Source: Chthoniobacteraceae bacterium | Lineage (GTDB): Bacteria > Verrucomicrobiota > Verrucomicrobiia > Chthoniobacterales > Chthoniobacteraceae | DNA: 61,288 nt | Direction of reading: 5' to 3' | Assembly: GCA_947479475.1 (NCBI GenBank) | Contig: CANJZW010000017.1 | Coordinates: 1 to 61,288, forward strand | Shown: piece by piece, positions 18,215-26,428 of the stretch | How positions within the stretch are numbered: the stretch's first letter is position 1 | How the letters are laid out: the number at the start of each line of letters is the position of its first letter | Made by a program: the position numbers and the translations under genes | The notes under the pieces: generated by a model | The model's input: only the letters and a program-made list of their open reading frames with translations | What the model was told of the DNA's origin: nothing | Database searches by the model: none

Positions 18215-20233
18215 TTATCTGCCGTTTGACGCCTTGGTGACACCGACCGGCAGTGCGCCCGCGTAGATTGGAACGCTGTTATATTTCACCCCGCCAATAA
18301 AGTTGATGGAGCGCTCCACGCTGGAGCCCACGTTGATTTGACCATTGCCAGATTTGAGCGCTACGGTGGATCCCGGCCCTCCCTTGAAATCCACGTTCCT
18401 CAGGTTGATGGTCCGACCATTCAGCAGAACGTTTGCGGCGTTCACCTCGACGTTCGTCAGGTTGATCGTTCTTGCATCTACAGAAATGCTGGCCGCATTC
18501 AACTTCATCGCGGGACCGGAGCTGGCGATGTTAACATCCCCGCCGGCCACCATACGCAGCGTTGCATTGGGGGCCGTGAACTCCCTCGCCCAGGCGCTGT
18601 TGAAGGAAATGTCGTTGATGGCCGTCATCGTCACATTACCCCGCGCATAAACGCTCGTATTGGTCGCGGTGATGGAGTTCCCGGCGATTTCAACGGAACC
18701 GGAACGGTTAAACAGGATGGATTCGGTGAGCGCGATTGTCGAAGCCACGGAGGCGTCGGCGATGCCAAGCACAAAGGCCTCGGATTTTGCGTTGAGGAGA
18801 GTTCTGTTCACCGTCACAGATCTGCCCTGGATCAAAAGCAGTTTTTCCGTCGCGACAGGTCCCTGGGCGCCGGCCAGTTCGGCGGTGAAATCGGCCAAAC
18901 CGAGGCCTTCCACCGGGGGGCCAACCGGCCGCGGAGCGCCCGGCATGGGAGTGCTCGGATTTAAGTCAGCATCTGTTCTTGCGTCGTCGATGAGAACCGC
19001 CCCGGCAGCCGCAATGATTTTTAAGTCGATGCGCAGGTCGGGGAACAGAAACTCCGCGAGGCTTCCCCCCTCGGTGAAGTGCTCCAGCGGAGGTGTTGGC
19101 AATTCCCCTGGGAGCGGCGGGATAAAGTCCAGCCCCGTCACCCGCAGGTTGTTTGCCAGCAAGAGCCGTGTGAATTTGTCCCCGTAGTCCAGCTTCAGCT
19201 TGCTATAACTTGCCGCTCCAAAGACGGAGGCAAGGGACTGAGGCACGCTGGAACCGGCGGACAACGTGAGGCGGCTCAACAAGCTGTTAAAACTCAGGCG
19301 AGTTTGGCCCGAACCAAACAGGCTCGAGCCGGGTTCCTTCCCATGCTGGCCCAAAACCGACACGTCCTGCGCCAAGGCAAAGCGAATCGTGGCGTCCGTC
19401 GCGATATCGGTATTGATCCCCTTGGCTTTTTCGGTGGGTCGAACGTCCGCCCGGCGCAGGGGCGGCGCCCCGTTCCCATCCTCCATCAGATGTTCGCCCC
19501 GCACTCTGAGTCGGGTGGGTTCCGCCCGGCCGTCAGTAATCATTCGCTCCTGCTTCTCCATCGAGGCCATTACCTTGCCTTCAGAGGCCACCGGGGCGCG
19601 GAACCCCTTCAGCAAACTGGAACCCGCCACCTGGTCTTTGAGCCGGAAGTTGAGCACCGGTCCAAATTCAGTTTTCCCTGGAGACACCACCGTGAGTTGG
19701 CCCGCGGTGACGGCGATTGAATTGCCGCTGGGCAGCGTGGCCTTGGCCTTGCCTTCGAGAACGAGCAGTTTGAATCCTCCGCTGGGGGTTGCCGTGACAA
19801 TGAGCGTGGTTCCCATGACAGCCGCCTGTGCGCCCTCAGAGGAAATCACACCGCCCCCCTTCCCCGTGGGCGAATGGAAGAGGATGCTCCCCTTTTGCAT
19901 TTTGACCTCTCTTTTGTCCGCCGCGAAGGAAAACACGGTGTTGGCGCCCACGCGGGTCACCGTGCCGTCGGGCGCGATAAGTTCCGCCCTCGAGTTTGCG
20001 CCGGTGGAGACCTGGTCGGGCACCTTGAAAGCTTCATTGACCACCGCCGGCCGAGACCGCTGGGAGGCGGAGTCAATGACCATGACTTTGTCTACAACCT
20101 CGCTAAACTTGAGCGTGTTGAAGTTCGCCGGCGCCGCGCCAATGGCGGGAGAACCCAACGCAGGAAGAGCGAGCAACGCCGCGGTGATTCGCATCCAATA
20201 AGCAGCGTAGGAGGTCGTAAACGGGAAGGACAT
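18215..20233 (-). CDS. FecR-domain exported protein with beta-helix-like tail
   Basis: This is a 672-residue exported protein. The signal peptide (MRITAALLALPALGSPAIG) is followed by a FecR domain (about 50-190), with VSTGANSRAELIAPDGTVTR, VGANTVFSF and VMGTTLIVTATPSGGF blocks as usual for the family. The C-terminal third (about 430-640) is made of short Asn/Thr/Val-rich repeats (SITATNTSVYARGNVTMTA, SISVDARTINLTNVEVNA, VLLNGRTINLRNVDF) that should fold as a parallel beta-helix, as in filamentous haemagglutinin-like proteins. ATG at 20233 is preferred to a TTG at 20311. It sits between the cNMP-binding ferredoxin and the barrel/cyclase pair. It has no sigma or FecI gene nearby, so this is not a TonB-type regulator. 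Confidence 0.87.
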   Translation of the reverse strand: MSFPFTTSYAAYWMRITAALLALPALGSPAIGAAPANFNTLKFSEVVDKVMVIDSASQRSRPAVVNEAFKVPDQVSTGANSRAELIAPDGTVTRVGANTVFSFAADKREVKMQKGSILFHSPTGKGGGVISSEGAQAAVMGTTLIVTATPSGGFKLLVLEGKAKATLPSGNSIAVTAGQLTVVSPGKTEFGPVLNFRLKDQVAGSSLLKGFRAPVASEGKVMASMEKQERMITDGRAEPTRLRVRGEHLMEDGNGAPPLRRADVRPTEKAKGINTDIATDATIRFALAQDVSVLGQHGKEPGSSLFGSGQTRLSFNSLLSRLTLSAGSSVPQSLASVFGAASYSKLKLDYGDKFTRLLLANNLRVTGLDFIPPLPGELPTPPLEHFTEGGSLAEFLFPDLRIDLKIIAAAGAVLIDDARTDADLNPSTPMPGAPRPVGPPVEGLGLADFTAELAGAQGPVATEKLLLIQGRSVTVNRTLLNAKSEAFVLGIADASVASTIALTESILFNRSGSVEIAGNSITATNTSVYARGNVTMTAINDISFNSAWAREFTAPNATLRMVAGGDVNIASSGPAMKLNAASISVDARTINLTNVEVNAANVLLNGRTINLRNVDFKGGPGSTVALKSGNGQINVGSSVERSINFIGGVKYNSVPIYAGALPVGVTKASNGR

Positions 20234-20323
20234 GGCGACGGTAATAGTTGGATCGGGGCGGCGGCGGGACCGCAGTTCAGTCGGCGGCAGTCTGTGGGTG
20301 GAGTCAGGCAATTCAGGAAAAAC

Positions 20324-22837
20324 TCACTTCCTGTTCGGATCCGAATTGCCGGAGAGAACCAACTGCAGGAGTTCCTCCCCCGTATAGCGGTCGGCGGCAT
20401 CGTGCGGGCAGGAGGAGACGCAACGCGGTTCGGGGATGTCTTTTTCCCCCTCCGCATCGCAGAGGTCACAAGCCACGGCCTTGGGCTGAGCCAGGCGCAG
20501 GGTCTGGCCGGGCTGCGTAGAGACCGCCTTGACCGGCGCGTTTTCATTGGGCACCATGAAGATACTGCCGTAGGGGCAATTATTGGCGCAGAGACCGCAG
20601 CCGATGCAGTGGTCTTCAATGACGATCTGCAGATGTTTGCCCCTGTGAATGGAGTCGACGGGACAACCCACCATGCAGTGGGCCTCCACGCAAGAGCGGC
20701 AGGAAGTGGCCACCATGAAGTTGCCCAAACGCATGCCATCGCGAAGCAACCGGGTGACAGGCACACCGTGCGAATGGGTGCCGTGTTGCTCCACGCACCC
20801 CTTGGTGCATTCGTCGCAGCGGATGCAAAGGTCCATGTTCAGGGCCAGAATACTGCGCCCCTCGTAGAGCCCCTGGCCCACGTAATTGTCGAGAATCGGG
20901 TCCGAATTGTTATCCCCCTTCAAGAAACTCAGAGAACGCACAATGAGATTGCGACGCAGGGTGGGAAAGGCGCGCAGCATGGGAAGGAAGTCCTCGCGAC
21001 TCAACCGGGCCACCTCCAATTGTCCGAGCGCCGAGCAACTAGCCGAGCGAACTCCGGTGGGGAGCACTTTGGCAAGATCGACCCCGTCCTGATTGAGTAC
21101 CTCCACCAAGGACCGCTCCACCTCCTCCGCGCTTCTGTAAGCGTCGCCCGCATCCAAGCCGAGCATGCCGATTTCACCAATCAGTCCTCCCGGCCCGCGA
21201 GAGACCACCCTGGACTCCTGCTCGTAACGACGGATCCCGATACGAGTGTAGCCCAAACGCACGATGTAAAGGCAGTCGGCGGAATCCCCTTGATTGAAGA
21301 GTACCTGGCCGGGATTGATCTTCAAAAAGCTGATGCGCGGCCGCATATAGTCGATGAGCCGCGTGTACTCCTCCTTGGGAATCCCCTCGAAGATGCTCAA
21401 GGACTGCAAAGCGAGGTTGAGGGAACGCTCCCGGTAGGCGGATTCAAACTTCTGGCGCTGGCTGGGCAGGCGCATCAGGCGGTCCAGAACGTTCCGGCGG
21501 ATTTCCCATACCTCGCCGTCTTCGAGCACCTTGAGATCCGCGCTTCTGGGTGAACCACTCAGGCAGGACATTTCGCCCACGATCACATCGGCGGGCGTGA
21601 CCTCGACCTCAAAGACAACCTCCTTGCTCGAGTTCGCCATCCAGGCGCTGAAAAAGCCCTTCTTATCCGGCGCGACAGACTTGTAAACGGTGGTCTGATA
21701 CCGACCGGAGCGCAGAATGAAAGCCGTGTTTCCAGGATCGCCCTGGTGCACAAGAAGACTGCCCGCCTTCACCTTGCGCCGCACGACCAACCCCTCCTGC
21801 CACAACAAAAACTTTGGAGGAACCCCCGCAAACAAGGGGTCCTTGAGGAGTTCTTCGGCGGAAATTTTCTCCACCGTCCCCTGCCTGGGCACCGGCTTCA
21901 CCGAGGCGACCGGGTTGAAGGTAATGGCGCTGGTGGGGCAGGAAATCATGCATTCCCCACACTGCACGCAGCCGCTTTCCCCCATGGGTTCGTCCAGGTC
22001 AAACCCAATGGAGGCCTGGGCACCCTTGCCGGTGCGGCCAATGATGTTGTTGCCCTTCACCTCGTTGCAGGCGCGCACGCAGCGGTCGCAAAGCACGCAG
22101 GCGCTGTGGTCGGTCACAAACACTGGGGACGAGGTATCAACGCGCTGCCTGTGGGCAATGGCCTCAGGTTGGAGGGGGGAGAAAACTTCGCTTTTGAGCC
22201 GCGAGGGGTCGGCGCCGCAGCGCGACAATAAACGGCCCAGTTCGTTGAAGGGGGCCAGTTCTTTATCCAGTTCCGCACGGGGCGCCGGCTTGAGGTGGTC
22301 GACCGCCAGCAACTCGGTGAGCGTCTTGACGGATTTCCGCACCCGTTCGCCGTCGGGCCCGGCGTCCTGCATCGTGAACACCTCCATGCCCTCCTTGACC
22401 TGGTGCTGGCAGGCGGGGAGCAGCTTGCGTTCAGCCGCGCGTTTGCCGCGCTTCTGACCGTAAATTTGAACCACGCACAGCCTGCACACCGCCACAGGTT
22501 TCATGTGCGCCTGATGGCACAACACAGGGATGGGGATCTTCACCTCGTCGCCCGGTTGTTTGACGTAAAGCTTGGTGGCGGCGTCGTAGATGGTCGTGTA
22601 GCGGGGCGTGGTGCGGCCCTCCAAATCCAGAATGATGTTCCCGTTGGCGTCCTGGGAAGGCTCCGCCATCGGCACAGTCACGCTCTGGCCGTCAATCTGC
22701 AGGGTGATGTTCCGGCCGTAATCCCGCTCCACAGGGGCGTCCAGACGCACCAACTGTCCATTGATGTCGCGGCTGAAGAGTCCTTCGTCTTCGTCTTCGC
22801 GGGCTAGGGTCGCGGGAAAGTCGGTTGTCGGTAACAT
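20324..22837 (-). CDS. NuoG/HoxU-like polyferredoxin with two cyclic-nucleotide-binding domains
   Basis: This is an 837-residue cytoplasmic iron-sulfur protein. An N-terminal [2Fe-2S] domain uses C107, C118, C121 and C143. Two [4Fe-4S] sites follow (C247/250/253/257 and C290/293/296/300). Two CAP_ED cyclic-nucleotide domains lie at about 340-460 and 480-625; the first has GEM (421-423) and the phosphate-binding PRSAD (R431), the second has GEI and VRSAS (R597) split by an extra 25-30 residues. The C-terminus (671-820) is a four-cluster ferredoxin like DmsB/HybA. The His-Cys3 cluster of NuoG is not visible. It probably receives electrons from the NuoEF-like protein and passes them to membrane cytochromes, gated by cAMP or cGMP (inferred). 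AGGAGG lies about 8 bases before ATG. Confidence 0.93.
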   Translation of the reverse strand: MLPTTDFPATLAREDEDEGLFSRDINGQLVRLDAPVERDYGRNITLQIDGQSVTVPMAEPSQDANGNIILDLEGRTTPRYTTIYDAATKLYVKQPGDEVKIPIPVLCHQAHMKPVAVCRLCVVQIYGQKRGKRAAERKLLPACQHQVKEGMEVFTMQDAGPDGERVRKSVKTLTELLAVDHLKPAPRAELDKELAPFNELGRLLSRCGADPSRLKSEVFSPLQPEAIAHRQRVDTSSPVFVTDHSACVLCDRCVRACNEVKGNNIIGRTGKGAQASIGFDLDEPMGESGCVQCGECMISCPTSAITFNPVASVKPVPRQGTVEKISAEELLKDPLFAGVPPKFLLWQEGLVVRRKVKAGSLLVHQGDPGNTAFILRSGRYQTTVYKSVAPDKKGFFSAWMANSSKEVVFEVEVTPADVIVGEMSCLSGSPRSADLKVLEDGEVWEIRRNVLDRLMRLPSQRQKFESAYRERSLNLALQSLSIFEGIPKEEYTRLIDYMRPRISFLKINPGQVLFNQGDSADCLYIVRLGYTRIGIRRYEQESRVVSRGPGGLIGEIGMLGLDAGDAYRSAEEVERSLVEVLNQDGVDLAKVLPTGVRSASCSALGQLEVARLSREDFLPMLRAFPTLRRNLIVRSLSFLKGDNNSDPILDNYVGQGLYEGRSILALNMDLCIRCDECTKGCVEQHGTHSHGVPVTRLLRDGMRLGNFMVATSCRSCVEAHCMVGCPVDSIHRGKHLQIVIEDHCIGCGLCANNCPYGSIFMVPNENAPVKAVSTQPGQTLRLAQPKAVACDLCDAEGEKDIPEPRCVSSCPHDAADRYTGEELLQLVLSGNSDPNRK

Positions 22838-22849
22838 GGAAAAAGCCTC

Positions 22850-24904
22850 CTAGGATTGGGGTTGCGGTTTTACCACGGGAGCGGTGAGGTGTTTGGCGAC
22901 GTCCTCGGGGAAAAAATTCACGAGCGAGCGCAGAGGCGCGGGCACGGAACGGCCAAGGCCGCAGATGGAGGAGAGTTCGATGGCCCCCAGCAGATCCTTC
23001 ATCAGGGGCAGCAACTCCTCCTTCCACGTCGTGGCGTCAATCTTTCCGGCAAATAGGCTGTCCGCAAGCGAAGTCATTTTCTGGGATCCCAACCGGCAGG
23101 GCACACATTTGCCGCAGGATTCATTCCGGTAAAACTCCATGGAATAGAGCGTCTGCTCGGCCATATCGCGCCCCTCCGCGTAGACGACAAGCCCAGCCCC
23201 CAGCGCCTGCGTCGGGCTCAGAGCGCGGAACAGGTTCAGCTCCAGTTCCAGGTCCAGAATGTCGATCTCGGGGCTGGCCGGGTCGATCCCACGCCGGGCG
23301 GCGAGGGCGATCCAGGCTTTGTTGTTCACGTGGTCCCGAGGCAAGCCGGCACCCGCTTTGAGCTTGGCAGGAAGAAACCCGCCGGAGGGACCCGAAGGCG
23401 CAAACGCCTTCATCGGCAGATCCCTGACGATCCCGCCACAGTAGTTCTCGCCGTAAATAAGTTCGCGCAGGGTCATCCCCATGGGAACCTCGTAGACCCC
23501 CGGCTTTTTGACATCCCCCGAGATGGAGAAAAACCGCCGTCCCTTCCATCCGTTCACCCCGAGGCCGGCGTACGTGGCGCCCCCTTTGACGAAGATGTAG
23601 GGCATCCAGCCGTAGGTCTCCACATTGCTGACGATGGTGGGAAGATCCTGCAGTCCGTTAGTCTCCAGCTTGGGGGGCATGTTTCTCGGTTCGGCACGCC
23701 GGTCCGACATGGCCTCAATCAGGGCGCTCTGCTCCCCGCAGATGTAACCGCCCGGGCTGACAAAGACGCTGACGGGAAAGGCTCTCCCCAGAACCGACGC
23801 GTCCGAACCACACATCCCGAGGCTCTCGGCCCGCCGGATTTCAGCGCGGCAGGCTTCGATTTGCTCGGTGTATTCGTGCCGGATGTAGATGAACCCTTGG
23901 GAGGCTCCCGTCAAAAGTCCAGAGAGGATCACTGCCTCCACAATCAGATGAGGAGTGCGCAGTAAAAGCTCACGGTCCTTGAATGTGCCCGGCTCGCTTT
24001 CATCTCCGTTGACGACCACAAAAGCCCGGGTGTCGGTGCCTCGCACGAGCGCGGTGCGCACGGCATCGCGCACGTCACGAAGCTTTGTGGCGACCGGAAT
24101 ACCTGCCCCGCCCATCCCTCGGAGGTCCGCGGCTTCAAACTCTTCGAGAACAAGCTCCGACCAACCGCCCAGTTCCTTGCCCTTGGCCCAATCCTTGTCG
24201 GTCTGCCACGCGAGCACCGCAGCCGCCACTTCCAACTCCGCCAATATTCCAGCGCGAGCCTCCCCTACCGCTCCCTGCCGGAAGGCCTCCATCTGGTGGG
24301 GGCCAAGGCTGAACTTTTCAGAGGCCAGTTTGGCAGCCGCCAGAATCGAGGCGTCCCGGGCCAATACCGCCTTGCGCACCGCCGAGTAGTCGGAGGGTTT
24401 TCCCTCGTAAAGATCGATTTGAAACGCCGCAGCGCCTTCGGACAAACCGGCGTCTGTGTCCTGTACCGGCGGGCTGCCCCCTAAAGCGCCGCGCACGATG
24501 GACTCCAACTCGGCGGCACTGCGCCCCAAATGGTAGGGCTCGTGCTCTTCACCGGCCATCCCCAGACAAGCGGCCGGTGCCCGGTCGCAGCGGCCCAGAC
24601 AGGAGACCCCCTTGACTTCGACCCCTTCGGGAAGGGATTTCTTGAGCGCATCCATCGTTTTACGCGAACCCGCCATCTGGCAGGCCATATCCCGACACAC
24701 ATGCAGCGTCACCTTGGGTGGCGGGGAGAAGCGGAAGTGTGGGAAAAAACTACCCACCGCCTGAAGCCGGGCTAGGGGGATGCCACTTTCCTTGGCGAAC
24801 TGCTCCATCGCGTCGACCTGCAGATAGCCGAACTGATGCTGAATGCGCTGCAATGCCGGAACAAGAACGGCGGCGTACGGAGGCTGGGGTGCCGAAACAC
24901 TCAT
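22850..24904 (-). CDS. Fused NuoE-NuoF-like NADH-oxidising flavoprotein
   Basis: This is a 684-residue cytoplasmic protein. The N-terminal NuoE-like thioredoxin fold binds [2Fe-2S] with C70 and C75 (CX4C) and C102 and C106 (CX3C). The NuoF part carries the FMN/NADH Gly-rich segment (LRGMGGAGIPVATKLRDV), VNGDESEPGTFKDREL, an SLBB-like stretch, and the C-terminal [4Fe-4S] motif SCGKCVPCRLGS with the distal Cys in SSICGLGRS. It should oxidise NAD(P)H and feed the adjacent ferredoxin, as HoxFU or the N-module of complex I do. Its ATG overlaps the TGA of the decahaem gene (ATGA, 24901-24904), so translation is coupled. No other complex I subunits are present in the window. Confidence 0.94.
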   Translation of the reverse strand: MSVSAPQPPYAAVLVPALQRIQHQFGYLQVDAMEQFAKESGIPLARLQAVGSFFPHFRFSPPPKVTLHVCRDMACQMAGSRKTMDALKKSLPEGVEVKGVSCLGRCDRAPAACLGMAGEEHEPYHLGRSAAELESIVRGALGGSPPVQDTDAGLSEGAAAFQIDLYEGKPSDYSAVRKAVLARDASILAAAKLASEKFSLGPHQMEAFRQGAVGEARAGILAELEVAAAVLAWQTDKDWAKGKELGGWSELVLEEFEAADLRGMGGAGIPVATKLRDVRDAVRTALVRGTDTRAFVVVNGDESEPGTFKDRELLLRTPHLIVEAVILSGLLTGASQGFIYIRHEYTEQIEACRAEIRRAESLGMCGSDASVLGRAFPVSVFVSPGGYICGEQSALIEAMSDRRAEPRNMPPKLETNGLQDLPTIVSNVETYGWMPYIFVKGGATYAGLGVNGWKGRRFFSISGDVKKPGVYEVPMGMTLRELIYGENYCGGIVRDLPMKAFAPSGPSGGFLPAKLKAGAGLPRDHVNNKAWIALAARRGIDPASPEIDILDLELELNLFRALSPTQALGAGLVVYAEGRDMAEQTLYSMEFYRNESCGKCVPCRLGSQKMTSLADSLFAGKIDATTWKEELLPLMKDLLGAIELSSICGLGRSVPAPLRSLVNFFPEDVAKHLTAPVVKPQPQS

Positions 24905-26424
24905 GGTTGCAATTTCAAAGGGGTGGACGGGACGGCAGGGCGGGACGAAGCCTCCAGAGGCGGGGCCGTGTAGGAACTGTGGAAATGGTGGCAGTTTTGG
25001 CAGGAGAACTTCACCCCCTCCTTGCCCGCAGCGACGGGCTGGTGGCACTCGGTGCAGGACTGTTGGGTGGGCAGCAGGATGTCGCTGGTCAACTTGCTCT
25101 TGGTCGCCGCCCCGTGGCAGTCGATACAAGCGGATGCCTTGTGAGGCAGGTGATTAAACGCCCCTTTGGAAAGCCACCGTTTGGGAATCTGCGGCGCCTG
25201 CACGGCCATTTCCAACCCGTTTCCACCCGCGTTTACCGTGTGACACTTGGCGCACTCTGTTAAAAACTTGGGCTTCCCGGAGCGCATCAGGCGTTCCCCG
25301 CTCACGTCCTGGGGGTCGCCCTGGAGAAAAACCCGCTTCTGAAGGTCCTCAAGAGAGAACAAGCCGCGCTGCCGCAGCGCCTCCTTCTCCTCCTTGACCC
25401 GGTTGGAAACGGCCACCGGTTCCTTCACCCCCGTTGCGCGCACGCTGGATTCAATCGAGGACTCCAAACCCGCGAGGAAAAGCCGCACCTTCTGAGAATC
25501 CCCGTGCGGAATATGGAGATTCGGGAGGCTTTGCTGAATCTGCAGCGAGTGACACTCCTGACAATGTTTCTCGTATTGCACAGGCTGGTAGAATGCGCCA
25601 TCCGCCTCGGGCTGGTGGCAGGAAGCGCAATCCAGCTTTGCGTTGTTGAGCTTGGGAATATCGGAACGAAAATGACGCGCGTGGTTGAATTTGAGGTCGT
25701 CCGGATCCACCGCTCCCGGCCGCTCGTACCCGAAGCCGGGATGGCCCTGGGCGAAACTCTCAAAGGCGGGGACGGCTCCCGCTGGGGCTGCCGGCGGAAG
25801 AAACACAATCACTCCACCCCCCAGATCGAGCGCACCGCCACCATTCCCGGCAGCCTGGAGGACGGTGGGGCGCTGCGCCTGGGCGGGACGGGAGGCCTCC
25901 ATTTTGGACACAGAGCCGTGGCAGTCGGTGCAGGTCTGGCTGGAAGGCAGCGCCATCCGGTGCGGCCCTGCGTGCTCCCGGTGGCAACTCGCGCAGGAGG
26001 AAGCATGCACAAGGCCCGCTGGCGGCGCGAGGTTCAGTCCGATGTTCCGCACCTGGGGCGCATGGAGGCCGGAACCCGCGTGGCACTTCAAACAGGCCGC
26101 GTCCATGGCTTCCAGTGAACCGATTTTTGCAAACTTCACCAGGGCATCCCCAACGCCGTCCCATCCCGCCTTGGCGTCCACCCCGGTGTGACAAGTGTCG
26201 CAGCGGTCCTCCAAATGGGCGTGGTTCTGCGAGAGGCGACCGGTGCTGAAGACTTTTTGGGAGCCCCATTTATCAAACCCCAACACCCCAAGAACACAGA
26301 GAGTCAAAGTGGCTGCGAAACACCAAAACTTCAGGCTGCGCAGGTAGTGAGGGCGGCGGAAATACGCGAGATTACCGGAGTACCCCTTGGAGATTTTCTT
26401 CTGAGAATCAGGAATTTCAGGCAT
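24901..26424 (-). CDS. Membrane-anchored decahaem c-type cytochrome
   Basis: This is a 507-residue protein. A cytoplasmic tail of about 28 residues leads into a single transmembrane anchor (FWCFAATLTLCVLGVLGF), and the rest is periplasmic. I count ten CXXCH motifs: CDTCH, CLKCH, CASCH, CTDCH, CASCH, CQECH, CAKCH, CIDCH, CTECH and CQNCH. Spacing resembles cytochrome c7/c3-type electron-transfer proteins. ATG at 26424 is preferred because it follows the cytochrome b stop by 4 bases and yields a normal anchor. It should take electrons from the cytochrome b next door and hand them to periplasmic or outer-membrane cytochromes. It overlaps the NuoEF-like gene by 4 bases. Confidence 0.93.
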   Translation of the reverse strand: MPEIPDSQKKISKGYSGNLAYFRRPHYLRSLKFWCFAATLTLCVLGVLGFDKWGSQKVFSTGRLSQNHAHLEDRCDTCHTGVDAKAGWDGVGDALVKFAKIGSLEAMDAACLKCHAGSGLHAPQVRNIGLNLAPPAGLVHASSCASCHREHAGPHRMALPSSQTCTDCHGSVSKMEASRPAQAQRPTVLQAAGNGGGALDLGGGVIVFLPPAAPAGAVPAFESFAQGHPGFGYERPGAVDPDDLKFNHARHFRSDIPKLNNAKLDCASCHQPEADGAFYQPVQYEKHCQECHSLQIQQSLPNLHIPHGDSQKVRLFLAGLESSIESSVRATGVKEPVAVSNRVKEEKEALRQRGLFSLEDLQKRVFLQGDPQDVSGERLMRSGKPKFLTECAKCHTVNAGGNGLEMAVQAPQIPKRWLSKGAFNHLPHKASACIDCHGAATKSKLTSDILLPTQQSCTECHQPVAAGKEGVKFSCQNCHHFHSSYTAPPLEASSRPAVPSTPLKLQP

Positions 26425-26428
26425 GCCT

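Noticed and set aside
18215-20233. FecR regulator of a TonB-dependent iron system
   Set aside because: No FecI-type sigma factor or TonB receptor is adjacent, and the tail is a beta-helix.
19874-21553. 559-residue plus-strand frame
   Set aside because: It is antisense to the FecR and cNMP-ferredoxin genes and shows no family motif; high GC keeps the opposite frame open.
22850-24904. Part of a full complex I operon or a bidirectional hydrogenase
   Set aside because: No other Nuo subunits or hydrogenase large/small subunits occur in the window; neighbours are cytochromes.
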